A stretch of 5,462 nucleotides of DNA from Rhodanobacteraceae bacterium (GCA_012270595.1 JAAXIA010000142.1:1-5462); one strand, 5' to 3'. Shown: positions 1-5,462, counted from the stretch's first letter. Notes: a model not told the origin generated them from the sequence alone. Numbers and translations: made by a program.

Positions 1-144
1 CTCTGAATAGATCAGAGATTCCTTAATGTGAATCGGTATGTTGGGGTTACATTTTCCTTGAGGTGAAGTATGGTTGTACCCGCTTTATACGGGTAGGTGT
101 GCGTAACAAATAGAGTCAGTGTAATCGAGGTGATAGAAAAAGGG
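1..144. other. Non-coding left edge with small hairpins
   Basis: I see no credible gene here; the reading frames that cross it have no recognisable protein. Two short perfect inverted repeats are visible: CTCTGA/TCAGAG at 1-6 and 12-17 with a 5-nt loop, and TACCCG/CGGGTA at 77-82 and 90-95 with a 7-nt loop. Neither is followed by a clear T-tract on either strand, so they cannot be called intrinsic terminators. They lie downstream of the leftward HrgA-type gene and might contribute to the 3' end of its transcript. Confidence 0.4.
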
Positions 145-157
145 TTACACTCTCGAT
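113..157. repeat. Interleaved inverted repeats spanning the stop codon of the nuclease-like gene
   Basis: AGTGTAA at 118-124 is the exact reverse complement of TTACACT at 145-151, with a 20-nt loop. GAG (113-115) and CTC (152-154) can extend this stem across a 2-nt bulge. A second pair, ATCGAG at 124-129 and CTCGAT at 152-157, crosses the first, so the two stems are alternatives or would form a pseudoknot. The TAA stop of the leftward gene (147-145) lies inside one arm. The T-rich stretch on the leftward transcript falls in the loop, so this is not a classical rho-independent terminator. A role in transcript ending or stability is inference. Confidence 0.35.
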
Positions 158-744
158 GCAGGCATATCCCAGATAGCCTCGTGTGTTTCGCCTGTTTGGT
201 AAAATTGACGGATTGACTTGACATGTTCCTGAAATTCTTTGTTTTCTGCTGTCAGCCTGTTTGCTGTATCCCAATCAACTTTAGTACGCTCCTTGGCAGG
301 AATCATGATTTGGCTTTCAGCGGGGTTTTCAGTATCCAGTTGAATAAAGCCAATGCCATGGAGACTGGAAAGCATACGAAGTTCTTTCATGGTATCAGGC
401 CCTTCAATTTTGCTGGCAACTAAATAGCCCAAGTTAGCCCATGAAGAGTTGCTTACTGCCTGGAAAAATACTTCGCGTATGTTTGATCGGGTGATTGATT
501 TTTTAACCTCGAACGACCATAATTTTGTTTTCTTATCGGCGTATTGTTTAATGCAGTCTTTTATTTCACGGCTCCACTCTTTGCTGAGATCTTCCATGTC
601 GACAAGATCAGGGTAAAGCCACTTATTACCGCTTGGGCCACGAACATTACGAGAACGCCTTTCATCAATGCGCTTGCTGTATAGCCCAAGCGCTGAAGAG
701 AGAAATTCGGATAGGATCGGGTAAAGATCGTGCTCATTCATCAT
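145..744 (-). CDS. Nuclease-like C-terminal half of an HrgA/COG2958-type protein (separated by frameshift)
   Basis: This is the C-terminal part of a protein resembling the HrgA/COG2958 family, recognised from stretches such as EHDLYPILSEFL, KRIDERRS, WLYPDLVDMEDL, REIKDCIKQYADKK, LWSFEVKK and AVSNSSWANLGYLVAS. Within the open frame, which is open from a TTG at 771, the PD of YPDLV (about residue 55) followed by EVK (88-90) fits the D...ExK pattern of PD-(D/E)XK nucleases. That makes it a possible DNA-cleaving or restriction-type domain (inference). The annotated start is the first ATG (744), but neither it nor the TTG at 771 has a good ribosome binding site. The ATG lies 8 nt before the end of the preceding HTH frame (stop 736-734), so translation would depend on coupling or on frame restoration. 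Family members normally carry the HTH and this domain in one chain, so I read this as the second half of a broken or switchable gene. The family is recognised with fair confidence; the cellular role is unknown, with defence or DNA modification plausible. Confidence 0.75.
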   Translation of the reverse strand: MMNEHDLYPILSEFLSSALGLYSKRIDERRSRNVRGPSGNKWLYPDLVDMEDLSKEWSREIKDCIKQYADKKTKLWSFEVKKSITRSNIREVFFQAVSNSSWANLGYLVASKIEGPDTMKELRMLSSLHGIGFIQLDTENPAESQIMIPAKERTKVDWDTANRLTAENKEFQEHVKSIRQFYQTGETHEAIWDMPASRV

Positions 745-1096
745 CAATCCGTTTTTTTTTTGAAGAAGCAAAAGCCTTATTACTTTCAGTGTGTTCCTTT
801 TCTGTGCTGTCAGCTGATTCAGTGTAGTAATATTCCATGGGACTTCCCATAACTTTAATCTCTGGGTGACGCTTTTGCAATCTTGGACGTTGTGAGGCTA
901 TTTCAGAACGAAGTTGGCTTAACAGAGCTTTTTCATCGTTGATTGGAGTTCTGATGGCTTTGGAACGTTTTTGTTTCTGGCGACATTCCTCTGGATAAGC
1001 TTTAAAAATCTCATCAGCAATTTGTTGTGCAGTAAATTTTTTTCTCGGGTTTTTCTGTAAAAAATCAGCAACAGCATTCATTAGGTTTAGTGCCAT
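734..1096 (-). CDS. HARE-HTH-like N-terminal half of an HrgA/COG2958-type protein
   Basis: This frame encodes a 120-aa basic protein whose first 75 or so residues look like a winged helix-turn-helix of the HARE-HTH type: NLMNAVADFLQKNP, then KFTAQQIADEIFKAYPEE, then an Arg/Lys-rich stretch with LLSQLRSEIASQRP. A YYYTES segment ends the domain, followed by a Ser/Glu/Lys-rich linker. HARE-HTH domains are known as DNA-binding modules fused to restriction-like or chromatin-associated domains. The ATG at 1096 is preceded by AGGA (1110-1107) at 10-nt spacing. A TAATAT box lies at 1123-1118, but its -35 is poor, so the promoter is unresolved. The chain ends at TGA 736-734, a few codons after ten consecutive A residues (761-752). 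Deleting one A joins it in frame to the nuclease-like half and gives 316 aa, which suits a two-domain protein of this family. As it stands the product is a lone HTH domain with the tail KKKRIDDE. Confidence 0.75.
   Translation of the reverse strand: MALNLMNAVADFLQKNPRKKFTAQQIADEIFKAYPEECRQKQKRSKAIRTPINDEKALLSQLRSEIASQRPRLQKRHPEIKVMGSPMEYYYTESADSTEKEHTESNKAFASSKKKRIDDE
752..761 (-). repeat. A10 homopolymer (coding strand) at the HTH/nuclease junction
   Basis: There are ten consecutive T on the + strand, which is A10 in the leftward coding strand, in the linker between the two halves of the HrgA-type gene. With A10 the upstream frame stops at 736-734. With A9 it reads SKKNGLMMNEHDLYP straight into the downstream domain. 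Runs of this length are known hotspots for replication slippage and for transcriptional slippage by bacterial RNA polymerase, and also for sequencing or assembly error. The sequence alone cannot tell these apart. Confidence 0.9.
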
Positions 1097-1120
1097 GATT
1101 CAATTTTCCTGAAAATCATA

Positions 1121-1276
1121 TTATGCCATGGTGTCACGGTGGTGCTTGATGATTACAAAACGGGCGGGTATCTTGAGATCCTTACTTTTTATCATGATCC
1201 AATAGTCTTCGCCTTGACTACGCTCATCGAAGTTAAGTGCCCTTGGAGGAGAGATTGGACAAGATCTTACAGGCAC
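1121..1276 (-). CDS. Possible small ORF of unknown function, 51 aa
   Basis: An open stretch upstream of the HTH gene ends at TAA (1123-1121), only 24 nt before the HTH start codon and in the same frame. Its C-terminal part, with RSQGEDYWIMIKSKDLKIP and ARFVIIKHHRDTMA, looks more like real protein than random translation: mixed charged and hydrophobic residues with no low complexity. The first possible start is a GTG at 1276 with a poor ribosome binding site (GGGG only 2 nt away). The frame stays open further upstream, back to a TAA near 1360, without an ATG. It could be a small leader gene of the same transcript, the tail of a decayed gene, or chance. I do not recognise it and assign no function. 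Confidence 0.25.
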   Translation of the reverse strand: MPVRSCPISPPRALNFDERSQGEDYWIMIKSKDLKIPARFVIIKHHRDTMA

Positions 1277-1302
1277 TGCCCCGAAGCGGGCTATGACAAG
1301 AT
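1258..1302. repeat. 8-bp direct repeat flanking a GC-rich hairpin
   Basis: GACAAGAT occurs at 1258-1265 and again at 1295-1302. Between them, at 1278-1291, is a short GC-rich dyad (GCCCCGAAGCGGGC). It sits directly downstream of the stop codon of the leftward exported-protein gene, so the hairpin could help end that transcript, although no T-run follows. The direct repeats could equally be chance. Confidence 0.25.
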
Positions 1303-1602
1303 TTAGGAAGGAATCGCTTTGAGGGTATGTCTCCAGTCTCCCTTTTCCCAGTTCAGTTTATATACGCCTTCCCTCGTGCCATCGTAACCTTGACCTTTGG
1401 CATCACACCAATGACCGAGAGTGATAACAGGACCTGCTACCGCACCGACCACAATACCATTTATGGTTTGTACAACATTGTAGCGGGCAATCTGATGCCT
1501 GATCTGCCAGAAATCGCCTCGACAGCCTGCACCGGATGGAGTTGCGTAAGAGCTGGATAAAGCCACCAGTGTCAAGGTAACAACCATCAATGTTTTTTTC
1601 AT
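1303..1602 (-). CDS. Small exported protein of unknown function, 99 aa
   Basis: I do not recognise a family. The start at ATG 1602 is chosen because it opens a textbook Sec signal peptide: MKK, a hydrophobic core about 5-15 (LMVVTLTLVAL), then SSSYA with a likely signal peptidase I cut after Ala20. The frame is open further upstream, but that stretch is Arg/Ser/Thr-rich and does not look like a real N-terminus. A purine-rich GGGGG lies at 1617-1613, about 10 nt from the ATG. The mature part of about 79 residues has two cysteines (27 and 66) that could form a disulfide in the periplasm. It also has a glycine-spaced hydrophobic stretch about 49-63 (GIVVGAVAGPVITLG) that could touch or cross a membrane, and an aromatic, charged tail with YKLNWEKGDW. 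It is transcribed alone, divergently from the rhomboid gene. There is no lipobox, so it is not a lipoprotein. Confidence 0.6.
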   Translation of the reverse strand: MKKTLMVVTLTLVALSSSYATPSGAGCRGDFWQIRHQIARYNVVQTINGIVVGAVAGPVITLGHWCDAKGQGYDGTREGVYKLNWEKGDWRHTLKAIPS

Positions 1603-1895
1603 GATGTAAGCACCCCCATGCAAGGTAAAGTGAAAAAGCGGTGTGGCTAAAGCCTGAGCTAACCATGCCCATCCAAGACCTATAGCAGTTCTGGAAGAAA
1701 AAACCTGGCACTGAGTCTGGACACGGGGACATCTGCTTGTGGCGACTATATCACTAGTTGATGTTGGGGCTAACCGGGTGCGTTTACACATGTTTTTGAC
1801 GCCGTCTAAAATACTGGCAGGGATGTCTGTGCTCGACAATCTGGCCCACTAACGCGAAGATAGGCGAATTTGAGTCCTCTGTCGGAAGCTTATCC
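1603..1895. other. Divergent intergenic spacer
   Basis: This 293-bp region lies between the start codons of the leftward exported-protein gene and the rightward rhomboid gene. It should hold promoters for both directions. A good rightward candidate is listed separately. I found no convincing leftward -35/-10 pair. An open frame continues leftward through part of it (1839-1603), but its translation has no protein-like features and the downstream signal-peptide start explains the gene better. No tRNA, IS end or CRISPR repeat is visible. Confidence 0.5.
1783..1812 (+). promoter_or_regulatory. Candidate sigma70 promoter for the rhomboid gene
   Basis: TTTACA (1783-1788) is followed, after 18 bases, by TAAAAT (1807-1812). 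Each hexamer is one mismatch from the sigma70 consensus. Transcription would start near 1819, leaving a leader of about 77 nt before the rhomboid ATG. A nearby TTGACG (1796-1801) is a better -35 in isolation but has no good -10 at 16-18 bp. Confidence 0.4.
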
Positions 1896-2507
1896 ATGCC
1901 GATTGTGTTAATCCTGATCCTCGTGCTTACCTGTGTGGTGTCGTTCATCGCCTTCAGTAATCGTAAAGTTATGGATGACCTGATTCTGTGGCCGCCGGCT
2001 ATCACGCGCAAACGCGAGTACTACCGCCTGTTGACCTATGGCCTGATCCATGCCGATGGCATGCATCTATTGTTCAACATGCTTACGCTGTATTTCTTTG
2101 GTCGTGCCATGGCACCGTTCTACAACGTGCTGCTGGGTGGCAGTTTCGGGTTCGGAGTGTTTTATCTGGGTGGTTTGCTGGTGTCGATTCTGCCGACTTA
2201 CCTCAAGAACCGACATCGTTCCGATTATTACAGCATGGGCGCGTCCGGTGCGGTCTGCGCGGTGCTGTTTGGTTACATTCTGCTGGCACCCTGGACGCCG
2301 ATTCTTGTTGTGGTGATTCCCATGCCGGCGATCATCTACGCGGTGCTCTATATTGCCTATTCGGTCTATATGGATCGCCGCAGCCAGGATAACGTAAACC
2401 ATAGCGCGCATCTGTGGGGGGCTGCCTATGGCGTGATCTTCACCCTGGTATTGAAGCCGCAGGTGCTGCCTTATTTTCTCGCTTTGCTGTTTCGTCGTCC
2501 TTTCTGA
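1896..2507 (+). CDS. Rhomboid family intramembrane serine protease
   Basis: This 203-aa polytopic membrane protein fits the compact six-helix rhomboid fold, which cuts substrate membrane segments within the inner membrane. The catalytic dyad is visible: Ser117 in the GASG motif at 115-118, and His172 in AHLWGAAYG, the position of the conserved AH(L/I)xG histidine in GlpG. The HxxxN motif that shapes the oxyanion site is His57 to Asn61 (HLLFN). Hydrophobic segments lie near 2-20, 55-70, 77-100, 114-131, 136-158 and 171-200. A hydrophilic loop after the first helix (WPPAITRKREYYRLLTYGLIHAD) matches the usual rhomboid lead-in to the second helix. The ATG at 1896 has GGAAG at 1884-1888, 7 nt away. 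The gene is complete with no broken motif, so it should be active. Its substrate cannot be read from the context. It is followed by gmk after 120 bp. Confidence 0.93.
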   Translation: MPIVLILILVLTCVVSFIAFSNRKVMDDLILWPPAITRKREYYRLLTYGLIHADGMHLLFNMLTLYFFGRAMAPFYNVLLGGSFGFGVFYLGGLLVSILPTYLKNRHRSDYYSMGASGAVCAVLFGYILLAPWTPILVVVIPMPAIIYAVLYIAYSVYMDRRSQDNVNHSAHLWGAAYGVIFTLVLKPQVLPYFLALLFRRPF

Positions 2508-2627
2508 TGGGTTTCCCTGGCCTGCTCCTTTTGTTCGGGCTTTGTCTATACTTTAAACCGATGAACTGCCAACTATCTGGCTGCTCTTTTTTTCCAGATG
2601 TTCCTGGGCGTATCTGCGGAGCCTGAC
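2508..2627 (+). other. Spacer between the rhomboid gene and gmk with weak signals
   Basis: A TATACT box at 2547-2552 could be a -10 element for gmk, but no good -35 is present at 16-18 bp upstream. A weak 4-bp stem GCCA/TGGC (2568-2571 with 2578-2581) followed by seven T (2587-2593) might give partial termination after the rhomboid gene. Neither signal is strong. Together they leave open whether gmk is co-transcribed with the rhomboid gene. Confidence 0.25.
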
Positions 2628-3236
2628 GTGCCTCCCTCTATGCATACTTTATTCATTATTGCTGCCCCTTCAGGGGCAGGCAAGTCTAGCTTGGTGAACG
2701 CCCTGCTGAAACGCGAACCGACGCTCGCGCTGTCGGTATCACATACGACGCGACCGCCACGGCCTGGTGAGCGCTATGCACGGCATTACCATTTCGTGGA
2801 GCGTGCAGAGTTTGAAAAGGGGGTGAGCCAGGGCACTTTCCTGGAGTATGCCGAGGTCCACGGAAATCTTTATGGCACTTCGCGCGCGATGGTGCGGGCG
2901 AAGTTGGGGCAGGAGCGTGATGTGGTGCTGGAAATTGACTGGCAAGGTGCCAGGCAGATTCGAGCCAGGCAGTTTGATTGTGTCAGTGTGTTTATTTTGC
3001 CGCCATCCTGGGATGAGCTCAATCGTCGCTTGCGCCTGCGTTGTACCGATACGGCTGCGGTGATTGATCAGCGTTTGCGCAATGCGCGTGAGGAAATTGC
3101 CCACGCAAATGAGTTCGATTACATCATCGTCAACGACAAGTTTGAACTGGCCTTGACTGAGCTGCAAACCATTGTACGTGCGGCGCGCCTGCGCAGTATT
3201 TTGCAGATCCCCCGGCAGCAGGCCTTGATTTCGTAA
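2628..3236 (+). CDS. gmk: Guanylate kinase
   Basis: This cytoplasmic enzyme phosphorylates GMP (and dGMP) with ATP to GDP, an essential step in guanine nucleotide synthesis. Numbering from the GTG, the P-loop is APSGAGKSS (13-21). The GMP-binding segment SVSHTTRPPRPGE is at 36-48, with FLEYAEVHGNLYGTS at 71-85, LEIDWQGA at 101-108 and the Arg-rich lid NRRLRLR at 132-138. The family hallmark EFDYIIVND is at 162-170. The length of 202 aa is normal for the family. The GTG start at 2628 is preferred because GCGGAG (2616-2621) lies 6 nt before it. The ATG at 2640 (198 aa) would also give a normal N-terminus but is too far from that site, and the frame is open back to an ATG at 2598. In many proteobacteria gmk sits next to yicC and rpoZ; neither is here. 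Confidence 0.95.
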   Translation: MPPSMHTLFIIAAPSGAGKSSLVNALLKREPTLALSVSHTTRPPRPGERYARHYHFVERAEFEKGVSQGTFLEYAEVHGNLYGTSRAMVRAKLGQERDVVLEIDWQGARQIRARQFDCVSVFILPPSWDELNRRLRLRCTDTAAVIDQRLRNAREEIAHANEFDYIIVNDKFELALTELQTIVRAARLRSILQIPRQQALIS

Positions 3237-3335
3237 GTGGTTCGCGTGTTGATAAGGATAAGTTAAGGCGGTCGATAGCCTTTTCACTCCTCTTGCGTTA
3301 CCTTGGTGACCCTGGGTATTTGAAGGCTTCCTATT
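3237..3335 (+). other. gmk-mlaF spacer with a weak terminator-like hairpin
   Basis: A 5-bp stem AAGGC/GCCTT (3265-3269 and 3278-3282) is followed by only two more T (3283-3284), so it is at best a weak terminator for gmk. I see no convincing promoter for mlaF, although the 99-bp gap and its separate function suggest one exists. The ribosome binding site for mlaF is GAAGG at 3322-3326, 9 nt before its ATG. Confidence 0.25.
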
Positions 3336-4166
3336 ATGTCAGTGGCCACCATGCCTGAGCATCAGGTGTTGCTACGCATCCGTGGTCTGACCACGGTGTT
3401 AAATGGCAAAAAGGTTTTTGATTCTCTGGACATGGATGTTGCACGAGGCAAGATCACTGCCATCATGGGGCCTAGCGGTACCGGCAAGACCACCTTGCTC
3501 AAGCACATCACCGGGCAGGTGCGCGGCGACGCAGGAGAGGTGTGTCTGGATGGACAAAATGTCCCTGCGCTTGATCGCAAAAAACTCTATACCCTGCGTG
3601 AACGCATCGGTTACATGTTCCAGAACTCAGCATTACTGACCGATTTTGATGTATTTGAAAACGTGGCCTTTCCTCTGCGTCGGCACACGAAGTTACCAGA
3701 AGTCCTGATTCGCAATATTGTGTTGAACAAGCTTCAGGCAGTGGGTTTGCGTGGTGCGGCACGTTTGTACCCCGGTGAGCTTTCTGGCGGTATGGTGCGG
3801 CGTGTGGCACTGGCACGGGCGATTGTGTTTGATCCCATGCTGATTTTGTATGACGAACCCTTTGTGGGATTGGATCCAATTGCCTTGAACCAGGTGCTGA
3901 AACTGATCCGCACGCTCAACCACACCCTGGGGTTGACCAGTGTGTTGGTGGCGCACGAACTGGAGGCCGTCAAGCAGGTGGCTGACCAGATATTCCTGGT
4001 TGCCAATGGCAAGGTGGTGGCCGCTGGCGATCCGCAGCATATTGCGGACGATGGTTCGCCGTGGACGAGGCAGTTTTTTATCGGCGAGATGGATGGTCCG
4101 GTGCCGTTCCACTATCCGGCTGGCGATTATGCGCAGGCATTGGGCTTTTCGGAGCAAAGCGCATGA
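3336..4166 (+). CDS. mlaF: Phospholipid ABC transporter ATP-binding protein MlaF
   Basis: This is the cytoplasmic ATPase of the MlaFEDB complex, which powers phospholipid movement between inner and outer membrane and helps keep outer-membrane lipid asymmetry. All ABC motifs are intact in the 276 aa: Walker A GPSGTGKT (45-52), Q-loop Gln96 in MFQNSAL, signature ELSGGM (148-153), Walker B LILYDEP (169-175) with catalytic Glu174, D-loop GLDP (178-181) and the switch His207 in VAHEL. The Mla type is indicated by the signature LSGGMVRRVALARAI, by ENVAFPLRRHTKL, and by the directly following MlaE and MlaD genes. The ATG at 3336 has GAAGG at 9 nt; a second ATG at 3351 lacks a ribosome binding site. 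The stop overlaps the mlaE start (ATGA at 4163-4166), which indicates translational coupling. Confidence 0.95.
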   Translation: MSVATMPEHQVLLRIRGLTTVLNGKKVFDSLDMDVARGKITAIMGPSGTGKTTLLKHITGQVRGDAGEVCLDGQNVPALDRKKLYTLRERIGYMFQNSALLTDFDVFENVAFPLRRHTKLPEVLIRNIVLNKLQAVGLRGAARLYPGELSGGMVRRVALARAIVFDPMLILYDEPFVGLDPIALNQVLKLIRTLNHTLGLTSVLVAHELEAVKQVADQIFLVANGKVVAAGDPQHIADDGSPWTRQFFIGEMDGPVPFHYPAGDYAQALGFSEQSA

Positions 4167-4936
4167 GTACATCGACGGGACGTTACCAGATCATCAGTCA
4201 GTGGCTGATCCAGATCGGTGAGGCTGGGCTGTTTTTGCTGCGCATACTGGCCGTTATTCCACGCAGCTTGCGTTACCCCCGCGAAATGGTGCGGCAGGTG
4301 TGGTTTGTTGGTGCCATGAGTCTCATTATCCTTATGGTTTGTGGTTTGTTTGTGGGTATGGTATTGGCGTTACAGCTTTATCATGTCTTGTCTATCTTCG
4401 GCGGTGCAGCGGTGACAGGGACGGTGGTGGCGATCTCCATTTACCGTGAGCTTGGCCCAGTGGTAACGGCGCTGCTGTTTGCGGGTCGTGCCGGGACTGC
4501 AATCACCGCTGAGATAGGTTTAATGCGTACCACCGATCAGCTGGCGGCGATGGAACTGATGGCCGTGGATCCCTTGGCCTACGTGGTGGTGCCGCGTTTT
4601 ATCGCGGGGCTTGTTGCCATGCCATTGTTGTGCGGTGTGTTTTGTGCACAGGGCATCCTGGGTGGGCATCTGGTTGCGGTGAGCTGGCTTGGTATCGATA
4701 ACGGCAGCTTCTGGTCGAACATGACTGCTACCGTGGATGTATGGAAAGACATCATGGATGGTGTGGTCTGGAAGAGCCTGGCCTTTGGCCTGGTGGTGTC
4801 GCTGATTGCCGTGTTCCAGGGTTATACCGCTCCATCCACCAGTGAGGGGGTGGCTTATGCGACCACGCGAACTGTTGTCGCTTCGTCTATTGCTATCTTG
4901 TTGCTGGATTTCATGTTGACTATTTTTTTGATGTAG
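4163..4936 (+). CDS. mlaE: Phospholipid ABC transporter permease MlaE
   Basis: This 257-aa inner-membrane permease forms the dimeric channel that couples the MlaF ATPase to the MlaD ring. The N-terminus is an amphipathic stretch (about 8-40) followed by hydrophobic segments near 47-75, 98-108, 139-165, 202-218 and 236-256. The family hallmark IYRELGPVVTALLFAGRAG, continuing into AITAEIGLM (about 93-121), is clear, as is the later GYTAPSTSEGVAYATTRTVV (220-239). Length is normal for MlaE. I chose ATG 4163 over upstream starts in the same frame because the latter lie inside mlaF, and because GGAG at 4151-4154 sits 8 nt before it. The gene overlaps mlaF by four bases, so the subunits are probably made in step. 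Confidence 0.95.
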   Translation: MSTSTGRYQIISQWLIQIGEAGLFLLRILAVIPRSLRYPREMVRQVWFVGAMSLIILMVCGLFVGMVLALQLYHVLSIFGGAAVTGTVVAISIYRELGPVVTALLFAGRAGTAITAEIGLMRTTDQLAAMELMAVDPLAYVVVPRFIAGLVAMPLLCGVFCAQGILGGHLVAVSWLGIDNGSFWSNMTATVDVWKDIMDGVVWKSLAFGLVVSLIAVFQGYTAPSTSEGVAYATTRTVVASSIAILLLDFMLTIFLM

Positions 4937-5012
4937 CTGTGGCGCTTCTTTTTGCGTTATGTTGGGTCTGTGATCAGCCTAAACTGCGCTGTGTTTCTTC
5001 GAGGAGGATGCC

Positions 5013-5462
5013 GTGAGCCAGCGAAAATCCTATGCGGTGGGTACAGGGTTGTTCATTGTGCTTGGTTTTGCCGCGCTGGCCTACCTGGCAACCCAAACCA
5101 GTTCCATTGCCAATCGCAGGCATGGTGACCACTATAACGTGGTCGCGCGCTTTACGAATGTCGGTCAGCTTAAAAAGCGTGCGCCAGTGAAGGTTGCCGG
5201 TGTGCGTATCGGCCAGGTACAGTCAATTAGTCTGGTACCACATCAAGCGGTGGCTGACGTGGTATTGTCAATCAACCGGCAGCACCATCAGATTCCGATC
5301 GATTCGGTAGCTACCATTTTTACCAGCGGCCTGCTTGGTGAGCAATACGTGGGTGTCAGCTATGGGCACGCGAAAAAATATCTGGTTAATGGCGGGAGAT
5401 TGCAGCGGACACGTTCCAGCCAGCCACTGGAGGCGCTTATAGGTAGATTTTTCGGCGCTGGT
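5013..5462 (+). CDS. mlaD: Phospholipid transport MCE-domain protein MlaD (3' end beyond the window)
   Basis: MlaD is the inner-membrane-anchored MCE protein whose hexameric ring on the periplasmic face passes lipids between MlaFE and the carrier MlaC. Translation from GTG 5013 gives 150 residues with no stop before the window ends. There is a single N-terminal membrane anchor (about 7-27) after a short basic cytoplasmic tail. The MCE domain follows (about 40-118), with KVAGVRIGQV (60-69) and SGLLGEQYVGVSYG (105-118), and then SSQPLEALIGRFF (135-147), typical of the region just after the MCE fold. The start is supported by GAGGAGG (5001-5007) at 5-nt spacing. The nearby ATG at 5008 is in another frame and meets a stop after one codon. 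Family lengths of about 150-185 aa imply only a short tail is missing. It lies 76 bp after mlaE; mlaC and mlaB are expected next. Confidence 0.93.
   Translation, partial: MSQRKSYAVGTGLFIVLGFAALAYLATQTSSIANRRHGDHYNVVARFTNVGQLKKRAPVKVAGVRIGQVQSISLVPHQAVADVVLSINRQHHQIPIDSVATIFTSGLLGEQYVGVSYGHAKKYLVNGGRLQRTRSSQPLEALIGRFFGAG

Noticed and set aside
12..224. Leftward 70-aa open frame at the left edge
   Set aside because: It overlaps the end of the HrgA-type gene in another frame. It has no protein-like features and no convincing ribosome binding site.
1278..1291. GC-rich dyad as an integron attC site or intrinsic terminator
   Set aside because: It lacks the conserved attC end boxes, and there is no T-tract on either side.
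1403..1732. Leftward 109-aa frame overlapping the exported-protein gene
   Set aside because: It is out of frame with the signal-peptide protein, with no domain or plausible start context.
1796..1824. TTGACG as the -35 of the rhomboid promoter
   Set aside because: No acceptable -10 hexamer lies 16-18 bp downstream. The TTTACA/TAAAAT pair fits better.
1603..1839. N-terminal extension of the exported protein to a start at 1839
   Set aside because: The extra residues are Arg/Ser/Thr-rich and unlike a real domain, and the internal start at 1602 begins a perfect signal peptide.
2067..3287. Long antisense frames under the rhomboid gene and gmk (2067-2411 and 2739-3287)
   Set aside because: They are shadows of genes with intact catalytic motifs on the + strand.

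Overview
This 5.46 kb window comes from a Gram-negative bacterium, most likely a beta- or gammaproteobacterium (Acidithiobacillia also possible). The evidence is an mlaF-mlaE-mlaD phospholipid-transport run, which implies an outer membrane, and a proteobacterial-type guanylate kinase. I cannot name the genus.

The window has two unlike halves. The left part (about 1-1602) is read leftwards and looks accessory. It holds a HARE-HTH/HrgA-type gene (145-1096) that is split in two by a run of ten A residues on the coding strand, a possible 51-codon ORF just upstream of it (1121-1276), and a 99-aa exported protein of unknown function (1303-1602). Its DNA is visibly AT-richer: I count 22 G+C in 60 at 481-540, against 35 in 60 at 4021-4080.

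The right part (1896-5462) is read rightwards and looks like core chromosome. It holds a rhomboid-family intramembrane protease (1896-2507), guanylate kinase gmk (2628-3236), and mlaF, mlaE and the first 150 codons of mlaD, which runs off the window. MlaF (ATPase) and MlaE (permease) overlap by ATGA, and mlaD follows with a strong ribosome binding site. With MlaB and MlaC, which would be expected beyond the window, they form the inner-membrane machine that moves phospholipids between the inner and outer membranes. The 293-bp divergent spacer (1603-1895) carries a plausible sigma70 promoter for the rightward genes.

No clearly new multi-gene system is visible. The most interesting signal is the A10 tract at the junction between the DNA-binding domain and the nuclease-like domain of the HrgA-type protein. 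Removing a single A would give one 316-aa protein. This could be phase variation, transcriptional slippage, early decay of the gene, or a sequencing error.
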